Shown piece after piece: positions 1 through 12,601 of a stretch of 64,000 nucleotides of DNA. The notes beneath the pieces are model-generated. The model made no database searches, was not told the DNA's origin, and saw only the letters and a program-made list of their open reading frames with translations. The stretch is from Paratinospora sagittata (Eukaryota; Streptophyta; Magnoliopsida; Ranunculales; Menispermaceae): contig CM069598.1 in the NCBI GenBank assembly GCA_035771175.1, positions 4,137,931 through 4,201,930 on the forward strand. The letters run 5' to 3'. The first letter of the stretch is position 1; each line of letters begins with the position of its first letter. Both the position numbers and the translations under genes were made by a program.

Positions 1-254
1 AATGCAGGCCTATTGGTATTAGAAATGTGTCTTAATAGAAATTCAATGCACCCAAAATAGAAAAAAAATTAGAGTTGAGCCCATAGCTTCAGATATGGTA
101 TTCATACTATGAGGTCACAAGATTAAGTCCCATTATTACCCATTAAAAAGGAAGAAGAAGAAGCAGGAGACAGAACTCCATCTGCCGTTAGCGATACAAG
201 TATCAGATTCTATTCCAACTTTTGCATCAAGTAATAGAAGGAAAAGGGATTTAC

Positions 255-1406
255 CAATGTGGATCTGTATCTGAAGGAATTGCCAATAGCAGCGATGCAA
301 TAATACCCGAACAAGTCCCAACTTGGCACAAGCCTCCCAATGAACCTCTATATTTTGTTGGAGCAACCTAAGACAATTACCAGTATACAAATGAACAAGG
401 AGAATCATATAATACAATCAATGGTAGCTCAGCACTTCTGAAAAAAAAAATTAGTACGTTCACGAAGAATTAGTACCTCTGAAATGTAAAGTGGTACAAG
501 AGCAGTCGTCACACCAAGGCCAAGACCCACAAGAAATCTTCCCAATAATATTTCATCCATAGAGTGTGCTTGCCCACTGTTCCAAATTGAAAGCAATATC
601 ATCACAAACCTCAGCTTGATTTCCAAACAAAAAATAAAAACTACCAACACCAAAACACTTTAAAAAAAAAAAAAAGTATCACATGAACAACAGGTAAATT
701 CACCTCAAAACTGCACCAAGAATCAAGGGTATGCTAACAATCTGAATAGTTCTACGACAGCCCAAGTTATCTATCAGTGAAGCAGCACTTATACTTCCAA
801 TAAGTGCACTAGCATTAAACATGCTAACCACAAGACCTTCGAGAAATGGGTTCCCTTCAAAGCCCAATTCCCTTGCAACAGACACTATAGGGCCATTCAT
901 CACTCTGTAAACCATACCAAAAAATTTAAAATTTCACCAATAAATACCAGTTTTTCCCTTTTTTCCACTCACCGAATTCAACCAAAAATGTTAGAAAGAG
1001 AGCTCACCCTATGTGATACCCAAAGAGGAAATTAGACATGGAAGCTAAAAGTACATGAGGAAATGATGGTAACCACCCCAAATCAACCCCTCCAACCTCC
1101 TTCTTAAGCACACCAAAATCCTCATTTTCTGCAACAAAACATCATCAAAGAGTCAAACTTCATTTTAGGTACATTAGAAATTGACTTAAAAAGTAAGGAA
1201 GATCAGAAATTTGAACCTGGGTCCTGAGTTTCTAACTCAGAAAGTTGCTTCTTGCAAGCTAAAGGTCTGAGCTTTCTCTGTGAGAAAGAGAACTCGAAAC
1301 GAAGACAAGAGCGGTTCCGGCGAAGATGAGGACGGACCCGTTTGAGGTTTGATCGGAAAGTGGTGGTCGGCGGGAAGGTGGAGTATATAAAGGCTGCGGC
1401 CGGCAT
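255..1406 (-). CDS. Plastidic glucose transporter-like protein, 5' part (runs off left edge)
   Basis: Five exons read leftwards: 1406-1217, 1128-1008, 904-704, 576-477 and 367-255. All junctions are GT-AG and phases join cleanly over 241 codons. The protein is a major facilitator superfamily sugar porter. It opens with a basic, Ser/Arg-rich stretch of about 60 residues that resembles a plastid transit peptide. Then come the first membrane segments (SNFLFGYHIGVMNGP, LEGLVVSMFNASALIGS) and the sugar-porter motif GRFLVGLGLGV followed by LYISEVAPTKYRG. From memory, the MNGPIVS-ARELGFEGN region matches Arabidopsis 'probable plastidic glucose transporter 1' closely. The family transports hexose across the chloroplast envelope. 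The start at 1406 is my choice; an in-frame ATG at 1511 would add 35 residues. The next exon should begin by completing the split Trp codon after 255, but 1-254 looks like intron. The C-terminal half lies outside the window. Confidence 0.88.
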
Positions 1407-1512
1407 CGGAAACCGGTGAAGAGCGGTTGTCCACGTGGAAGCTAGATAGTACGATAGAGTAGTGTGGATTGTACGAGCCGGAGCATTGATGGATAAAGTT
1501 TTGGAGCCCACA

Positions 1513-3255
1513 CTTGATAGAGATGCTTCCTCAGCTTTCTTATACTTTGAGGCCCAACTTTATTTGGGCCTTTTTTGGCCCAAAATCAAGCCCAGAATAA
1601 TGCTAAATAAACTCAATAAAATATTCAAACAGTCTCCTTGGGCTTATTACACCTATTTTTATTTAATTTTGAAAGCACAGATTAAGATATAGTTTTTTGG
1701 ATTTGAAAATCCAAAAACAAAGAAAATGCTTTGTATTCGAAAATAGTTTTTGAGAATTTTACTATAGAAACAACATATTTTCATAAAGCGATAAAAAGTC
1801 ATTTTTCAAATTTTTATTATTAAATTATATTTTTATTTTTGAATCAAGAACCAATCACAACAAATAATTCATCCTTTTTTCTATAATACTTACCTCAAAA
1901 TGCCCATGTGATTTCTTTCTTATTTTTCATCAATTATTATCATGCTTATTCTCTGTTAGATTAGTTTTAATTCCATCATCTATGCATTGCATGATTGTTT
2001 ACTCTATTTCTTTATTTTTATTTATTTATTTATTTATTAATTACTGACTTCACATTTATATTTGTGTTAAATGATTTAATTTCTTATTTTAAGATACCGA
2101 CACTCATTTGGGCCCAGTATAAGGGCCCGTAGTTAATCAAATACTGTGGAGAAATAACTATGTGGATTGTGGACCATATTCTGCAGCACAATGGAAGTTG
2201 TTCACTCATTTTTTTTTTTTTTTATACAAATTATTTATTTATTTTCTTTTGAATCACACTCATTGGATGATTTTTTATTTTTTTTATCTCTCAAATTGTG
2301 TTACTTTAGCACACTTACTACTTTAACAATTAAAAGATTCTTATACTCTCAATCTACCAAAACTCTCACCATATGTTTCATTTTTTTAATACATTCTACA
2401 TCATTTTTTATTTTTTTTTCATTGATTAATAAAAGTTTAGGTAATGGGAGGTCAGGATATTTCACAAAGCAATTTTAAGATATGAAATATTTATCATCTT
2501 AAACTAAACCTTGTGGTGGATAAGCGCTTGTGTTGCCCTTACTTGTTCCACTAATTGAAAGGTGAGTAATACATAAGTTGGCTTCGTAGAAGTAGCTGCA
2601 TACAGATATATATACCTTATGAGAGAGTCCACTCATAATGAATGATTGGTACAGAAGAGAAAAAACAAATCCATTGGGTAGAGATTTGTACAGGTTAGAT
2701 AAATTTGATGGTTTTGAGTAGCTGTTCATGGTATACCTACCATCAATAATAGATTCCTGGCATCAATGTGTTTTAATGCTAGACCCTACCCCCACTCTCT
2801 TTGTAGGACTTTCACAAAATAAATCAAAAAGCAACACAAGAAACTTAGGGTCATTAATATATATATATATATATACACCCTCCTATTTTTATTTTTGCTA
2901 TTATGTTTTTATTTAAATTTTTTTATTACTGAGACTCGAATGATAAGAGATAACCTAAACCCTTAATGCATTTTAAGATTGTTAATTAAGCCACTATTAA
3001 GGGCTTCCTCCCGTGTTTTCCTGTCTCTCGTTTTTTTTTTATTTTTGGGTTTTAGTTTCCTACGAGATATCCCCACATCTTTCGGATATGAAACTAGTTT
3101 TCGTTCGAAACGAGAGTAGAATAGTAGACCTCTCCAACGATGACACTTCTAAGAATCAAACCCTAAAACTTTTATACAGGACGATCTCAAGACTCAATAG
3201 ATATGTCCCTTTCAATTGCTTTGGTTTCATATTTTAATATGTCATTGTTATAAAC
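1513..3255. other. Intergenic, AT-rich, no gene seen
   Basis: This is upstream of the sugar transporter. It holds poly-T runs, a TTTA microsatellite near 2016-2041 and a short TA repeat at 2857-2873. Open frames here (for example 2167-2478) are T-rich low-complexity translations without a family match. I see no coding gene. Confidence 0.6.
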
Positions 3256-3261
3256 CACTAG

Positions 3262-3390
3262 TTGAGCCCTTGGCTTAATGGTTTGATACATAATGGAGAT
3301 TATGGGTTTAAATCCTCACTACTTATCTATTATGGATTAAAATTACAATAGAGATTTAAAGCAACAAGAATTACTATAAATCACAAATAT
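3262..3390 (+). repeat. tRNA-related SINE-like fragment
   Basis: The segment contains an A-box-like block (CCTTGGCTTAATGG) and, about 30 bases on, a B-box-like block (GGGTTTAAATCC). These are the spacing and motifs of the tRNA-derived head of plant SINEs. It lacks a clear poly-A tail and target duplication, so it may be truncated or a chance match. Confidence 0.35.
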
Positions 3391-3955
3391 ATTTTTTTGG
3401 AATTTAAACATGCATATACTTAATTAGTTACGACGAGCTTCATAGCATTATTAGTTGGGTGAGGCTTGAGATCACCTAAAGATGTCCAAAAGAATATATG
3501 ACAAAATCTATGTGAGATGGTTACAACCATAATGGATTTATTGGCTCTTCCATGTACCACTAAGACTTCCCATAAGTTTTAATATTTTAGCTATTTAATT
3601 TAATATAATATTATTTCAAATATTATAATGCTTCGAATACTTTATTATATATTCATTCTATCCAATGAATTAAAATGGGAACTTAAAATAAAAACCCCTC
3701 TTCATTTTTTTATTCCATTTAACAAATTCCTCCTCTTAATATCATTTCGGTAGGTGACTTGATGGAATATGTTTATGTATTTGTTGTACCAATTGAACTA
3801 CAAAAGAAAGTAATTAAAAAAAAAGATATGAATTTAATTATTTAGTTTATACAAAGGAATCTATTAAAAGTGTTATCGGAAAATACCTTAGAAGAAATCT
3901 AAGAAAAGACTCACCATATGCAGTGCTGGCCCGTCCCCTAATTTCTGGAGGTCCC

Positions 3956-3988
3956 ATTTAATTTAATTTAATTTAATTTAATTTAATA
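3956..3988. repeat. (ATTTA)n pentanucleotide microsatellite
   Basis: About six tandem copies of a TTTAA/ATTTA unit are visible directly. Confidence 0.85.
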
Positions 3989-4361
3989 TATTTAAATTTT
4001 TTTAATATTATTTTAAAATATATTTTTAATTTTTTTAATTATAGTATTCTTTGATTGACTGTTTATTAGCCAAAAAAAAAAAACAAATCCAAACCCAAAT
4101 TAATTGAAACCTTTTTTTTAATTTTAACGCAAACGACGAGCATATTTAATTAGCTTATATATATATTTAAATATATAAAATTAAGGGTCTCAGTTTATTT
4201 ACTTCATCCCGAACTCTTAAATATTCAGGACCGACCATTGACACTCTTTTAGGTGTTTTAGTTGTCTTTCTCTTTGACCTTAGTTTGGCTAAGGTATAAC
4301 TTGAAGTGCTAAAGTTTAGACACTAAGGGCCGTTCATCCTTTCCATATTCCATAAGTACCA

Positions 4362-4680
4362 TGATACAATATATATTATTTATAAAGCGAAAACTTTTTA
4401 TTAACTGTGTGGTGCTTTTGTCATAATCTCAATAATATATATTTTTTATTTATTAAAAATTTTGATTTCCAACTTATATTATAAGCAGTTTAAAAATATT
4501 TTTGGAACAATTAAATCTAATCAGCCCATTTTTTTAATTTCTACCTTTTTAATTTTTTATATTTATTTCAACCGATAAATGCAACTGATAAAACTTAATC
4601 TTTTACACACATTTAAAATTAAAATAAATAAATAAATATAAATTATAATTGTCAATGCACGTTAACTAGTATGTATATAT
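4362..4680. repeat. Dispersed ~320-bp repeat, copy 1
   Basis: The stretch aligns by eye, in the same orientation, with 44285-44615. Shared landmarks in order: TATTATTTATAAAG, TGTGTGGTG or CGGTGTGGTG, a TTTTTGGAA...AATTAA block, TTTCAACCG, ATAA-ACTTAAT, and a GTCAAT near the right end. It is a non-coding dispersed element, possibly a MITE. Ends were not resolved. Confidence 0.6.
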
Positions 4681-5485
4681 TATAAAATTAATTAAGTAAA
4701 AATATTTTTTTAAAAAATAAATAGATTGTTGAAAAAAATGGAATGAATTGGCAATCCCTGATATCAGAAATAATTCAAATTTAGAAAAAAAATAATTTTA
4801 ATAAAGTCTATTAATTATATAAATAAATTTCTATATTTAAAATTCTGAATAGATGGAATTTAATTAATATTTTCGAGCTGGTCTGTATAAGCTATATTAT
4901 ATTGTAATAAGAAGTTTCTTAATTGAGACACACTAATTTTGAAATCTTGACTTTACATAAGGTTGAGGCGAAGATTTGCATAAATATTTAAGCATATAAT
5001 GATATAAAGACTATGCCATAAATATTAACTGTTATTATCAGATTGCTATTAATGTCTGTGAACAAGCAAAATAATATTAATATATGATATATATCTAGAA
5101 CTCCCAGTTATTAGAAAATTACTAGTCATGAAATTTTCAATTAAAGCAAATTCCTTCAAGATATTTTCCTTACTAACACTAGAATTAAAATATTTATATA
5201 TCTTACACTTTACATTTTTCTTGCTTTTAGCTTTCTTAATTAGGTGAATTGTCCAAACTTGACCACTCAAATAAACTAATGTTTTAGTACCGAAATCTCT
5301 CATGGGAAAAAACTATATAGTAAATAGGAAAGGGGACACTAGTTTGACCATACACACCTATTGTTGCTGTTGATTATTCTTATTTTTATATTCCTAACTA
5401 TGCACCTAGAGAATATGAAACCTTAAGGTGTGGTTAAGTGAGAAATTATTCGTTTATTTATATGAGTAAGAGCTTCTAAGATTTA
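4681..5485. other. Intergenic, no gene seen
   Basis: AT-rich sequence without recognisable coding, repeat or RNA features. Confidence 0.55.
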
Positions 5486-5789
5486 GCCTTGGCACGGTAG
5501 TCAAGTGTCTCGAATTTTATTTTATAGAGTCAAGGGTTCAAGTTATAGTAAGATAAAAAGATTAATAAATATGTTTTGTTGGGCACTCTACCGCTTATGT
5601 CCTAAATCTTGTAAGAGAGAAAGTAGCACACCCAAATCCCTAAGACAGATTACAAACTCGGCCGACTGTAGAACTTGGGGGTGGGATCATTCTTATCAAT
5701 CCGTTAGTGTGTTGAAATTAGTGGGTTTCTTAAGGAGCCTGACACCTCAGGAATAAAAATAGGGGCTTAAGGCTTTCTAGTCAAAAAAA
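5486..5789 (+). repeat. tRNA-related SINE-like element, family X copy 1
   Basis: A head with an A-box-like stretch (CCTTGGCACGGTAGTC) and a B-box-like stretch (AAGGGTTCAAGTTA) is followed by a body and a short A-rich tail (TCAAAAAAAT). The same order of blocks recurs at 24567-24876: GGGTCAAGGGTTCAAGT, AATAAATA, CACTCTACCG, ACAAGCTCG-type text, CATTCTT-TCAATC, GGGGCTTAAG. The family is not identified. Confidence 0.6.
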
Positions 5790-6700
5790 TCTTTGAATCT
5801 CACCTAATTAAATAATATTTTTTATATTATCAAGGTAATAATTAATAAAATTAGCAAATGACAATTAATATTTTTTCTCATATTCAATATAGACACTAAC
5901 ATTATTGGTTTATTGCTGCCGTTGATCACCACAACCACCAATCATGTTTCCCAATTATTTTCTTTAAATTTTTACCCAAAAAAAAACCTTTTTATAAGTA
6001 TACTGCTAAAAATAGACAAAATGAGCTAGTTTAATTTTTTTTATTATTTTTATTATTAATTTTTCAACACTAGGGAGATGTCCTTATTTTTTTGAATTAG
6101 ATTAATCATTTTAGATTCGGATATTACAGATGCGTTTGGACTGACCCTCGAGACCTAAATGTCGACCTCACTTATATTTAGTTTTGGACTTCAAGCTTAT
6201 TTATACTCAGTTCATCAACCAACTGGACTACCATCGATTGGTGAGTTAGCTTAATTAAGTAAGTTATACAGTCTCTTTAAAATATTTTCTTCAAAACCAT
6301 TTATGTGTTAATGTACACGTGTCCAAACACAAGATCAAAGGACTAAAGACAAACAAGCACTTATAAAATATGTCTTTTAACTCTCATTTGATGGACCAAA
6401 AGAAATTATTTTCCCTCCAAATTTGACAAAATGGGACCTAAAAAATATATTAGAAAAACGTTTTTAAAAAAAACTTGGGCCTAAATAAATTGACTTCAAG
6501 TTTGAAATAAAATTATTTCTATGTTAATAATTTTCTTGTCATTTTATCCGCAATTTACCCGGATTGTCGGTCAGGAAACAACCCCAGGCCCACCAATCTC
6601 GCTGCAGCTGGCAACCGACCCATCCGGTTTCAGAGAGAGACACAGAAACACGCGCAACAAAGACATAAGAAGAACTCAAAACAGAGCAAAACTTCAAAAG
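5790..6700. other. Intergenic upstream of endoglucanase A
   Basis: AT-rich with poly-A/T runs. A G-box-like ACACGTGT lies at about 6316-6323. No gene was seen. Confidence 0.5.
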
Positions 6701-6704
6701 TTAA

Positions 6705-6716
6705 CAATTTATAATA
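6705..6716 (+). promoter_or_regulatory. Probable TATA box of endoglucanase A
   Basis: AATTTATAATAC lies about 85-95 bases before the ATG at 6799. A pyrimidine-rich CT leader (6720-6776), common in plant 5' UTRs, follows. Position and composition are the only evidence. Confidence 0.4.
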
Positions 6717-6798
6717 CTAGGTCCCTCCTCTTTCTCTTCCACTTCCTCTTCCCTTGTGAATTCTCTTCTTCTCTCTAGGAGGGAAGAGAGAAAGGGAA

Positions 6799-9700
6799 AT
6801 GGAAGAAGAACAAATCCAATGTAGTAGAAGAGCAACAACAACAAAAAGCTTCAGATTCAAACGACAGTGGTGCCCTTTAATCCTCTTCTTTTACTTCTTC
6901 TTGTTCTTCTCAAGCTCTGTTGTTACTACAAGAGCTTTTGATTACAAAGATGCTCTAACTAAAAGCCTTCTTTACTTGGAATCACAACGCTCCGGCCGCC
7001 TTCCTTATAACCAAAGAGTCACTTGGAGAGACCATTCCGGTCTCACCGATGGGCTCGAACAAGGCGTAAGTTTCCTGACTTTGTTCTTCTCTTTGTGAAC
7101 AACATGATTATGTAGTAAACTTATAGTTTATGTATGGTTTGGTTTTGCTAGGTGGACTTGGTGGGAGGGTATTATGATGCTGGTGATCATGTCAAGTTTG
7201 GTCTACCAATGGCTTTTACAGTGACAATGCTGTCGTGGGGAGTCCTTGAATACGGCGAAGAAATCGCCGCTGCGGGCGAATATGAGCACGCACTCGAAGC
7301 AATCAAGTGGGGGACTGATTACTTTATTAAAGCTCACACCAATCCAAATGTGCTATGGGCCGAGGTAATTTTAATTAATCAATTGATTAATTGGTTTAAT
7401 CAACAAGAACCACCCGGCACTGTTGCAACAAAATAGAACTTGTTTGTTTAATTTATGTGATATGATCTCAGGTGGGTGACGGTGACACTGATCACTACTG
7501 CTGGCAAAGGCCCGAGGATATGACGACTTCTCGACATGCTTATAAGATCGACGAGAGCAACCCTGGTTCTGATCTTGCTGGTGAAACAGCAGCAGCCATG
7601 GCAGCAGCTTCAGTTGTGTTCAAGAAAACAAACTCACATTATTCTCATTTACTTCTTCATCATGCCCAACAGGTGAGTAACATCATTGGTGGTGATATCT
7701 ATCTTGATTAATTAATTAAATGAACTTAGGAATTGTGCCAATTAAATTGATGATGATGATGCAGTTGTTTGAGTTTGGGGAGAAGTATAGAGGGAAATAT
7801 GATACTAGTATTGGAGTAGTGAAGAGCTATTACGCGTCGGTGAGTGGATACAAGGATGAGTTGTTATGGGCAGCTCTGTGGCTGTACAAGGCCACCGACA
7901 AATCTGATTACTTGAACTACATTATCAACAATGCCCATAGCTTTGGTGGGATCGGTTGGGCTATGACTGAGTTCAGCTGGGATGTCAAATATGCAGGAGT
8001 ACAGATTCTGGCTTCAAAGGTAAAGTTACATTTTCACGAGTTTGATTTGATCTCTTATGTTAATTGGGTGCTTTAATTTGAGTAGTGAGAAGTTCTTTTC
8101 TTTTAGGGTTGCTTCTTTTGATTCCTGGAAAGAAGGAAAATAAAACCACCCTTTAACTTTTTCAAAGTGACTGTTGTACTAGCTTAGGTGTGAGATCTAA
8201 TTGAGGGGTTCATGATAGGAGGATAAGGAATAATTTACCATGTTTTGTTACTGAAACTGGTTGATGGTAATTAATTGACCCTGACACTTTTCATGAAATT
8301 TGATGTGAGATATACAAATCCAAGGTTGATATTGTAGAGGGGAAACACCATCATTTGTAGTTTGAAAACCTTGATTAGAAATGACATAAATATATTAGTT
8401 AAATATATATCATGTCATGTAGCTGAGAAACTTCTTTAGATCTATAGAGAATTAGTTATGTGCACCCATTAAAGTTACTTAACCACCCTTACTGTTATTT
8501 ACAGCATAGCATGTGTAATTAATAAACTATTAATGAAAACAGATAGAGAACAAAACAAGGAAAAAGAAAGAACAAAGACACCACAAGCCAAAATTCAAAA
8601 AGGATTAGTCTATAAGCTTAGCACAAGGGGTAAACGATTTATTTTCAGAAAATGATATAAAATCTTTTTTTTGAATTTCGTCTTTGAACTATATTCCTAT
8701 TTTTTAATCACAAACAAAATGTAGGTGTAAGGGTTTGGTTTGTGATTTGAAACAAGAGGGTTGAAGGTTCGGTTTGAGTTGGTTTAATGCTTAAACCTAA
8801 TTCAAATCAAATATAGTTGGGTTTGACTCGGTTTAGTTCAAATTACCAACTCGAACCAAACGAAATCGAACATAATCAGTTTGGTTCGATTTGGATTGAT
8901 TGGTTTGAAATTTTAAATTTACATATATTAAACAAATCAAAATAGTTTATTTATGAAAGATTAATAATGTATATTTAATAAATTTAAAAAACATCTTTAC
9001 CATTGAGATAATTATATAATTTTAAATAATAAAATAATATTAAACATTGAAGAATAAATGATAATATTTTTTCTTTTACAATCAGTTCAGTTTGGTTTAA
9101 ATAAATTTTTAAAATTTCAAATCATAACTCGAATCAAACCTATTCGGTTATACTTTTTTTAAACCTAACTCAAACTGAATTTATTAAAAAACTAAATCAA
9201 ATCAAATCAAATCAAACGCATCGGTCCGGTTTAGTTCTGTTTCACGGTTTAAGCCAATCCATTGACGCTAACCCTATTTAAAACTTATGTCGCAGTTCAA
9301 AAGGTAGAAATTGAGAAAACAATTTGTTATCCTTGTTTGAAAAAAACCTAGTTTCTAAGTAAAATTTGAAATAATTATTTTCATATTCATCCAACTAAAT
9401 GCAGTTTTCGTATTTTTGAATACAAGAAATTGTATATAAATCACAAAACAAACAGGGTCATTATGTATTGTCTTCTAATTAACAAGAGCTAACGATCTTC
9501 TTAATTAATTTTCTTGCAGTTGCTATTGGAAGGAAGGCACAATAAGGAACACAGACACATTCTCGAGCAATACAAATCAAAAGCAGAACACTACCTATGC
9601 GCATGCCTTAATAGGAGCGGCGAAAACAACGTGGATCGAACTCCTGCAGGCTTACTCTACATTCGACAATGGAATAACATGCAATACGTATCGACGGCTG

Positions 9701-10185
9701 CATTCCTTCTAACAGTCTACTCTGATTATCTACAAAATGCAAAACAAAAGTTGCATTGCCCTTCAGGATTGGTCGATGCTCAAGAAATGCTAGAATTTGC
9801 CAAATCTCAAGTGGATTACATCTTGGGTTCGAACCCGATGGACATGAGCTACCTTGTGGGGTTCGGGTCCAAGTACCCTAAAAGGGTGCACCATAGAGGG
9901 GCATCTATGGTGTCATATAAAGAGAACAAAGGGTTTATTGGGTGCACACAAGGGTATGACAATTGGTATGGAAAGAAGGACCCGAACCCGAATGTGTTAA
10001 TCGGGGCACTGGTTGGTGGACCCGATTTCATGGATGATTTCAGGGATGAGCGTGGGAATTACATGCAAACTGAGGCTTGCACATATAACACTGCACCTTT
10101 GGTTGGAATTTTTGCAAAATTATACAAGTTAAGGGCTCAAAGTGAAAACCTCTCTCAATTTTCTTCTTTAATATCATCTTACTAG
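6799..10185 (+). CDS. GH9 class-B endo-beta-1,4-glucanase, copy A
   Basis: Five exons: 6799-7065, 7152-7364, 7472-7672, 7765-8019 and 9520-10185. They encode 533 residues, the usual size of secreted plant GH9B cellulases. A hydrophobic segment at residues about 25-41 should act as signal peptide; there is no C-terminal CBM49. Catalytic features are intact: YYDAGD (Asp98 and Asp101, base and nucleophile region), the GH9 signature around [18 protein letters not shown] (His436-437), and the second signature D-x-R-x2-Y-x3-E (Asp488, Glu497). Here EACTY replaces the commoner EPTTY. By family, it cleaves beta-1,4-glucan in the wall or apoplast; the sequence most resembles the Arabidopsis endoglucanase 11 type. 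Intron 4 (8020-9519) holds a MITE-like insertion. The 3' flank to about 10330 is homologous to that of copy B. Confidence 0.93.
8640..9460. mobile_element. MITE-like insertions in intron 4 of endoglucanase A
   Basis: Text like TTTTTAATCACAAAC near 8693-8707 and GGTTTGGTTTGTGATT at 8730-8745 resembles the two ends of the hAT-like MITE at 19769-20028. A matching right end (AATCACAAAACAAACAGG) lies at about 9440-9458. Between them, 8750-9250 is an AT-rich element with GGTTCGGTTTG-type text on the left and its complement (CAAACC..GAACC) on the right. Intron 4 of copy B lacks all of this, so the insertion came after the gene duplication or was lost from B. The exact number of nested elements is not resolved. 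Confidence 0.5.
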
Positions 10186-10549
10186 CTAGATCCAATTAGT
10201 CACATGAGATTATAGAGTTATTTGCTATATATAATTTTTATTTTTATTTTTTGGGGGGTGGCAGATTTGTGTTATTTAATCTAGCCACTAAAATTGTACC
10301 TTCATCACATATTCAGAAATACCTGAATTTTTGTAAGGTTTATATGTTAATGTAAATGGGCACGAAGATTACATGCATTTGAATTATTTTTCAATCAATT
10401 GTATTTATGATCATATTGATTATTTGATGAATCTTTTGATTTTTTTTAAAAAAAAATTATATAAAAAGAAGGGAGTGGAAAGCGGGAAAATCGTGAAGTG
10501 GGGAGAGGAAAAATTAAAGGGAAGAAATTGGTGGAAATTAGATGGATGA
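10186..10549. other. 3' flank of endoglucanase A
   Basis: The 3' UTR-like stretch to about 10330 contains text near 10258 (GTGGCAGATTTGTGTT) also present downstream of copy B in inverted orientation (around 13848). No gene was seen beyond it. Confidence 0.55.
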
Positions 10550-10721
10550 ATAAATGGCGCTTCTCGCGTTGCAACAAAAGGCAGCATTAATTCCACTTCG
10601 TTTTGGATGTGATGTGTGTGAGTTCCACGTGTCACGTTTTCCAACTTCTCTCAGCTTAAATTACGGTTTCTTCCAGAGCCTAGAACGTGGTGGTCAGGCT
10701 TTCTGTCTCCGAAATTAAAGG
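10550..10721 (-). repeat. G-box-rich inverted repeat, left arm
   Basis: The reverse complement aligns with 19181-19375. Shared landmarks in order: CTAATTTCGGAGACAGAA, a Cac/GTG-type element, CCGTAATTTAAG, GACACGTGGA, TTGCAACG-GA-AAGCGC. Both arms carry ACGT-core elements typical of plant promoters (CCACGTGTCACG at about 10625 here). It may be a duplicated promoter/5' UTR or an unknown transposon. No convincing protein follows either arm. Confidence 0.65.
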
Positions 10722-12601
10722 TTACTCTGTTCCACAACATTAATTAGGAAAATAAAAAAATTACAAAAGAAAATGCACACATAAATAGAAAGAATGAAAT
10801 ATCTCTACCACAAATACATTTATGAGTAATTTGTTAATAAGAATCAATTTTTTTTTTGACCATGCTAAAATAAAGTGTAATGTTAATAAATATAAGATTA
10901 TTTTAAAAATTATTTTTTTAACCATTTCCAGCCCCTTTTTTTTATACCTTTCACCCTTTTTTTATTTATTATTTTTGATAACTTTTAACCTTTTTTTATT
11001 TTATTATTTCTTTGAGTTTTTTTTTTTTTGAGTGTTTACAAAAAGTTAGAGAATACTGACATTCTGAGTTAGAGAAAGTCGAAACCTCTCAATAAGACCA
11101 AAAAAGTGAACATAACAGCGAGGGGCATAAGAAATCTGAATGAAAACTATACGAACTAACTGTCCCGCTCTCACTTTTTATTAATGAAGAAAAAACTTTT
11201 ACTTATTTGTAAGATAAGAAAATCGAATTTCTGGCTTTAAGTGAAGGAATATGAATATACGCCATTAGAACTAGTAAACGGGTGGGATACCAAACATTAG
11301 ATTTTATTTATTTTTTGTCAAGAAAAACTGGTACGAAGATTAGTTGATCTCGTGTACATTAGATCAAGTGAGTATTTGACTATTTATTTATTTCTATCCA
11401 TTGTGTCAAACACAAATGAGATTCTATTAATTAAGCAAGTCCAATGACTATATATTCAAATTATATCAATCATATATAAAACACCACAATTACAATCATC
11501 TTGATAATTTAATTTAAAAGTATTTAATGTTAATACTCATATATATTCTCTTTATATTGCATAATTTGGGCCCTTGTCCATCATTTATAACCTATAGGTC
11601 AAGTAGTTTTTAATCTGATATAGAGCTTTATTATTATTGTAGATGTTTTATGTTCAAATTTTCTTTTAAATATTTGCTTATTTTTCTTATTTATTAACCT
11701 TCTCTTCCCTTCTGTTATAAATTTAAATTCACATCCACAATAATAATTTTTAGGTGGAGTGGTTTCTAATCTTTTCTACACCTAGAATTAGATTGGATGA
11801 GTAGCGGAGTTAAAAAATATAAGGCTCTATTATATAATAGATCTTGAGTTCGAGTTTCTCTATTCATACAATGACATCTTTGAGTGTTTGTGATCGTATT
11901 TCCCAGAGAATTAGTAAGAGTGAACCCAATATCCCAAGACTTTAAAAAAAAAAAATCCTTTTACTTTATGAAAAAAAAAAGTGCTATTGGTACTTGAGAG
12001 TGGCGGGAGATATAAATGTGGGTGCTTGAAAAATAAATGAGATATCAAATCCCTTGAAGTTAATGTAATTTTGAGATTAATAATAACATATTATATGGAT
12101 ATAATGCTAATGTTAAAAATCATGATTCCGAATTATTCGGATATATGCTAATGTTTAAAAATTATGAGTTCATAATAATGGGGGACAAGGGAGAGATCTC
12201 ATTCTTAGACTATCATAATTAACTACACTTAAAAACAAAACAAAACAAAATAAAACTTGAAAAAATAACATTTAAATAAAGAACAGTACATTTAAAAAAT
12301 AATAATAATAAATAAAGAACAATTTTGAAGAAACTACTCCAACCGATGATCAGAGATTAGGGTATTTAATTGAGAGTTAGTCGAATCCATCTGAAAATGA
12401 CTTGAAACGTTTGGCATGTTCTTTAAATAAGGCGATGTTGCTCCCATGGTTGACTACCAGTTCCAATCAACACAACAGTTGTAGCTACTCCACCACAATT
12501 AAAAGTGATTTTATCATTCTTAAAGAGCCTTATTCTTAATAACTGTAACCATAAAAATAAACTTCTAAGTAATTTGTTCCACTGCTACACATGAATATAT
12601 T
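10722..12601. other. Intergenic between the GH9 genes, with one possible SINE
   Basis: AT-rich, poly-T-rich DNA. At about 11770-11955 a tRNA-like head (GATGAGTAGCGGAG, then GAGTTCGAGTTTC) is followed by an A12 tail, suggesting a SINE-like insertion; I could not find its target duplication. No gene was seen. Confidence 0.45.

Noticed and set aside
1381..1392. TATATAA motif as promoter of a plus-strand gene
   Set aside because: It lies within exon 1 of the minus-strand sugar transporter and no plus-strand gene follows.
3262..3330. tRNA gene
   Set aside because: A- and B-box-like words are present but no cloverleaf or anticodon arm could be formed. It is more likely SINE-derived.
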